Positions 59,444 to 64,000 of a stretch of DNA of 64,000 bases are shown here, one piece after another. The DNA lies in contig NC_089869.1 in the NCBI RefSeq assembly GCF_036373705.1, forward strand, positions 13,403,676-13,467,675. Reading direction: 5' to 3'. The position numbers and the translations under genes were made by a program. Position 1 is the first letter of the stretch. Every line of letters starts with the position of its first letter. The stretch is from Amia ocellicauda (Eukaryota > Chordata > Actinopteri > Amiiformes > Amiidae). The notes below the pieces were generated by a model. That model did no database searches. It worked only from the letters and a program-made list of their open reading frames with translations, and had not been told where the DNA came from.

Positions 59444-60436
59444 ACAACTACATATATATGTATATAACACTTAAATAACATATAATTACATGTTTCTGTG
59501 CCCCCACATTTTCATCTACCTAAGCTAGTGGGGTCTCAGATTCATCAAACTGGGACCTAATCTACAGCCCTCACCTGAAAAAGTGTTTAAATTATGTATA
59601 CTTGTGCATAGACCCCCATTTGTATGTGTGAGTGAGTGAGTGTGTGTCTATTCCCAAGTGGGGACCTGCAGGGGTCCCCAAATGTGTAACTTTGTTCTCA
59701 GTGCTGCCCCTGAATGCCCTTTAGGCTTGTGCTAGTAGTACGTTGACCTGCACACATTCATACACTATTCCTTTGATGTTAATAGTCACCTGGGAAGTCC
59801 GCTCAGTGACTTAGGACTAGTACTTCTTACTGAACGCATCTGTTTCTTTCAGAGAAAGACCTGAGAAAACCTGCTGCATGCTTTGTACAAAGCTGTTCTG
59901 CAGAGCAGGGCTCACAGTGGCTGCAGGTTCGGACACAGTCCCATTGCATTCTGGGCGGGTCCCCACTTTGTAAACATGGCTCCGTTCCTCACTTGGCTAT
60001 TTTTTATCTTTTAAAATTATTATTTTATTAAAATATTTTAACAAATATTATTAGTATTAAACTTAAAAACAAAATGTTCTGTTTATTTTTGTGTTTCATG
60101 GAAAATAAGCTATGGGCCAAACTTGGCTGCTGGAGAATCATACTCCCCAAATAGATGTGCATGTGTTTATATTGGCCTTGTCGATTTTGTAGTTTTTCAT
60201 ATTGTGAATGCGTCACAGATATGCTCTCACTACTTACTCTTTTTCTTATTAGTGTATTATTTTTACTAGTGTGATGTGCAATACTGCATGTATACATAAC
60301 TGAAAACAGCTTGATTAGGATGTGTTGAAACTCCATACTGTCTGCATATTCTCAAAAAACATCTGACAGGTTTTCGGGTTGTATGAAGTATTTTTTTGTA
60401 GCCTTTCCAGAATTCAGTGTCAATAGTCTGTTAGAA

Positions 60437-60725
60437 CAGTGGTATCAACCCTGTCCTGTTAGTTTTTGTTCCAACTTAGACCACAATTACTTTAATTGAA
60501 CTAATAATTTGCTTAATTTGACTTAAATTATTTAGCTTACAAAAAGTCTGTGAATTCATCTGCTTTATATTGGTTAAGTTTATATTTACCTAGAAATCTT
60601 CAAATGTGTAAACTATTAATACATTTTGATTAAGCAAATTGTTAGTTAAATTAATTAATTCAATGCTGGGTTGGATGCAGCAGGATGGTGCCCCCCCTCC
60701 CCCCCAGTGAGAACTAGTTAGAATA
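60437..60725. mobile_element. hAT-type MITE relic
   Basis: Opens CAGTGGTATCAACCCTGTCC followed by TTTTTGTTCCAACTTAGACC and AATTACTTTAATTGAACTAA, the usual order of blocks in CAGTGGTTCTCAACC-type hAT repeats. The inverted partner (GCTGGGTTGGATGCAGCAGG, near 60665) is degenerate. No coding content. Confidence 0.5.
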
Positions 60726-60729
60726 TCTT

Positions 60730-62700
60730 GTAATACTTCTGATACGATTAATATGACTAGATGGTTCTGCCAACAGAAGCAACAGTTGGCATCCCTCCTG
60801 TTATTTTTGAACAGGATGGCAAGCATAATTCTTACCTGCAGGCTACCTAGCACAGGATATGCATTTTTGTTGTTGTTGGGTTTTTTTCTTCTTGAAATTT
60901 ACAGCTGGTAATTCTATCTCTGATAATTAATGCTGCTGTGTTTTACTTCAATACTCACTTCTTAGTTTTAGATTTTTGTTTTAATATAATATACTGTAGT
61001 TGGATTTCCCTCATCAGTGTAGGACTTTAATTAAATTGTTTACAACAGAATTGTAGAAAATGGAAAATAATAGTGTTCAAACTGCTAATTAAAAACCAAA
61101 TTAGGCAAGTGCAAAGTCAGTCCAGCTTAGCAAGCTAATTGACACAAAATTGCTTTTCAGGCACTTCACAATTTAAAGGAATGTGCTTCTGAGTGGAGGC
61201 AAATTAATTTATAATCCTTCTTAAGAGATGCATTTTAAGATGGATAATTGGCACAGGATCCAATCTGTTCAATCTAACAGCACTTAGAAGCACAACATTA
61301 GTTGACTTCAGTTTAATATTATACAATTTAGAAATAATTTTCGTCTGGTTCAGTACTTTAAGGCTGGTGACACACGTGAGAAGTGCACAAATGTGTAGCC
61401 TAAGTCCTAATGAAAAAAAAATAATTTACAGGTAGATAAATCGGCACTGATAATATGAGGAACAACAGAGGCTATTCAAATTTGAAGTTTAGGGAAAGCC
61501 TGAGAGGGCAATACAAATCAGAAAGAAACAACAAAAGGTTGACAGTCTTTAAAAAAGGACTGGATGTTTTCTTTCTTTTGTGAAATAAACTTAGCTATAC
61601 CCTGCTGTGATTAGAGCCATGCATGACAGGTTTAGTTTCAGGCAATTGTCCAATTGAAAATCTTAAATTCTTGATTTTATTAAATGTCTCCCAAGAACAT
61701 TTACCTTAATTTACCTTACCTGCTGCTGCCATTTTCACATTCTTCACTTAAGTAATTTGTGACTCCCTAAAAGTTATAATGTTATTCCTACCCCACCACT
61801 CTTTAACTGTTTTTAGGGTGTAGCCTACCTTAGTATTTCTTCACAGTTCCATAAGGGTTATCATATTTTCTGCTAATAAAACATTATTTCTCTCTCTGTG
61901 CTCTAGCAGGTTAATTCAAATACATTCATTTGATCATATTTTTTCCATGGTTAACTTTGTCCTGTTGTATTTCACCAGAAGGACTGGCATGATACATTTT
62001 TGGGCTTTTGCCTTGCTTTACTCCTGTGTGCTATAGCACTTGCCAAAATGCCAGAGTTGCTGAACTCAAATCAGGATTATTGATTAGACTGGTTAGACTC
62101 CTGGCTGGTTGTTTGGTCAATTCTCAATAAATCTGCTTTTGATTAAATTTACTTTATTCTACTCTTCTGCCCTGTGTTCTATCTATTCACTGGACACACC
62201 GTCAATACGATCCAATCCCTTCCATCTCTTTTGCAGTTTTACAAGATTCTGAAATCATTTGCTTTATATCCCATATTCGACTGGGGTGTTTTGCAATATG
62301 AAATATTATGTTATAAACTGAAAAAAATTGAAAAGAACCTGCAGGTGGCATGCTTAATATGTTCTGTATTTACCAGTTTACTATTATTTATATTAAATAC
62401 TATACATTTCTTATTATTGTGCATATGTATTCTGCTATTGTTCTTCCTGCTTAGATAATAGATCATCTTTATCTGCACTAAACACTAAAGCTAATAGTCA
62501 GGAATTGCACAGTGGAACCAAAAGAGCATTGCCCAAACCCAGTGGTGCAGTGTTATGCACTCAAGCATGTCCTAGAAGAACAGCATTGACTACCCTAAGA
62601 TATGTAACAATGACAGCTCAGATTTTCACCCATGTAGAATATTCACCTTGGGAAGAAAACACACCCAGAGTCCTCCATTTGACAGCCTCAGCCAGTTTCT
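60730..62700. other. Gene-free stretch
   Basis: AT-rich DNA with no exon that I can support. If the promoter-like region at 58.5-59.2 kb is real, this could be intron. Open frames here are short and uncharacteristic. Confidence 0.5.
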
Positions 62701-62734
62701 AGTGGCTTATTGATTCCTGAACCTCATCAAGCTG

Positions 62735-63290
62735 TTGTTGAAAGGATGCAAGTGAATTGGCATCCACAGCATGGCCAGCCAGTATATTCAATACACCACA
62801 AGTCTTTGTGACTTGAAAGTCCTCCTAACCTTATCTCTTATATACACTTCTTGTAATTAATTTATATTTATGTCCTCTGGCCATGAATACATTATTTAGA
62901 ACTTCTCAGTCTTGTCTATTGTACATATTAAAGAGGTTTGGATATCTTGGTATAGGCCCTAGTATATCTTTTTTGCTCCAAGGAATTATCCTTTTTCCCC
63001 CCATTCTTTTCCTAAACAGAGCACAGGTACTGCTATGTTTTTGCAATGGTATACTCTCCCCAGAGGTATTTACCAGTAGTATTTACTCTCAGAATGCTCT
63101 GTGCCTTCACATTTTTGTAAATGCCTGCTGTACTCCCTGCAAGCTGCCATCACACTATCTGTTCCAAGAGAACAAATGGTCTGAACAAATAGGCCCTATA
63201 CTGTTCTGGCAAGCCTCTAGTTCAAAAATGAAATATCTCCTAAAATTTATCTCAACAACAGGCAGCTACACTTGAGTTTCAATATTACAA
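62735..63290 (-). mobile_element. Old CR1-like LINE relic
   Basis: The order of blocks (GCAAGTGAATTGGCATCCAC, GTATATTCAATACACCACAA, GTCCTCCTAACCTTATCTC, TTATATTTATGTCCTCTGG) parallels the 3' part of CR1 as seen at 8740-8860, but at low identity. An AGAACATAAGAAAGGTTACA motif at about 63571, resembling a CR1 3' end on this strand, may mark another small fragment. Tentative. Confidence 0.35.
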
Positions 63291-64000
63291 ATTTCTCCAG
63301 TGAGCTAGCGAGTGGAAAATAAACATTTTTTATTGAGACTTTTAATAATGAACCGTTCTCTCACTGTCGTCATAGCATTTGCTCGCAGTTCTGGAATTAC
63401 CACAAGTCTTGACTCTACAGTAAATAACAAAGCTAAATCAAGCTAAGGATTTCAGTAAACATGATAAATAAAACTGATTTATCAACATTTCTCAGAGCTG
63501 AAATCATAGTCCATAGCTTTGTTGCCAAGATTCACTGGTAGCCACTAATTAGTTTATATTGCAAAGTAAGAACATAAGAAAGGTTACACAGAACACTGTG
63601 TATACAGTTCATTTAGCTGTTTGGATTTTGGTAGTCCAATGAACTTAACTCAGTAGTGAAACATCTATATCATGGTTAGATTGTTCCAGCTGCTCAAAAC
63701 TGAAAACATTGTCTTTTAAGTGTGTTCTTTCATTCAGATTTCCTTGTTGAGCATAATAACAGGAAAAGTCCAACAGTATTTAGAATCCAAAACCCAGAAT
63801 ATAGTACTTTTCTTTTATAAAGGGTTTTGGTAAGAAAATGCTACAATATGCAAATAAAGCTAGATCCTTTCTTTATTTCTCTTAGAAAGATGCATTTTAT
63901 TCCTTTTACTTCTTCCTAAAGCAAAGGTTGTCAGTGCTCCTTTTATTTTTTATTTTTTTTAAACTTACTCTGCAAACGTAACTTGTGCATTCCTTATAAT

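Noticed and set aside
62883-63275. 130-codon plus-strand open frame
   Set aside because: Overlaps an apparent old CR1 relic in antisense and shows no known domain.
1-64000. Retroviral or LTR retrotransposon sequences
   Set aside because: No LTR pair, gag/pol motif order or primer-binding site was seen; the reverse transcriptase segments are LINE-type.
1-64000. CRISPR arrays, operons or bacterial defence systems
   Set aside because: The window is vertebrate-like genomic DNA with spliced genes; the tandem repeats present are microsatellites.

Overview
This window looks like nuclear DNA of a ray-finned fish: AT-rich, intron-rich, with canonical GT-AG splice sites, vertebrate genes, and the usual fish mixture of Tc1/mariner elements, MITEs, CR1 and RTE LINEs and a tRNA-derived SINE. 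The abundance of CR1 suggests a lineage outside the spiny-rayed teleosts, but that is only a guess. No prokaryotic, viral or CRISPR-type content was seen.

Layout: (1) 0.5-4.5 kb, minus strand: two tandem four-exon genes for beta-microseminoprotein-like (MSMB family) small secreted cysteine-rich proteins, assembled here from short exons. (2) 5.0-11.5 kb: a transposon cluster with an intact DD36E Tc1/mariner element, an internally deleted Tc1 derivative, a 5'-truncated CR1 LINE and a probable hAT-type element with an 8-bp target duplication. (3) 12.1-33.6 kb, plus strand: WASHC2 (FAM21), the tail subunit of the WASH complex, with 32 coding exons giving 1431 codons. Its introns hold a potentially autonomous Tc1 element with IR/DR ends, a second DD36E element with a mutated catalytic Asp, a decayed Tc1 element plus a 355-bp derivative of the same family, and a MITE. 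(4) about 35-50.9 kb, plus strand: ZFAND4 (ubiquitin-like domain plus AN1 zinc finger), 9 coding exons, 707 codons, with a 2.5-kb CR1 copy in its last intron. (5) 51-64 kb: mostly gene-poor DNA with Tc1, MITE, SINE, RTE, hAT and CR1 relics, and a CpG-richer, promoter-like segment near 58.5-59.2 kb that may begin a gene running out of the window.

MSMB, WASHC2 and ZFAND4 are also near one another on human 10q11, so this appears to be an ancient vertebrate syntenic block. The three kinds of gene do not form a pathway: WASHC2 acts in endosomal sorting, ZFAND4 is a poorly understood ubiquitin-like/AN1 protein, and the MSMB proteins are secreted. I found no convincing undescribed biological system. 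The best leads are the transposon families at different stages of life and decay, the divergent MSMB pair, and lysosomal-type E-box/M-box sites at the WASHC2 promoter.
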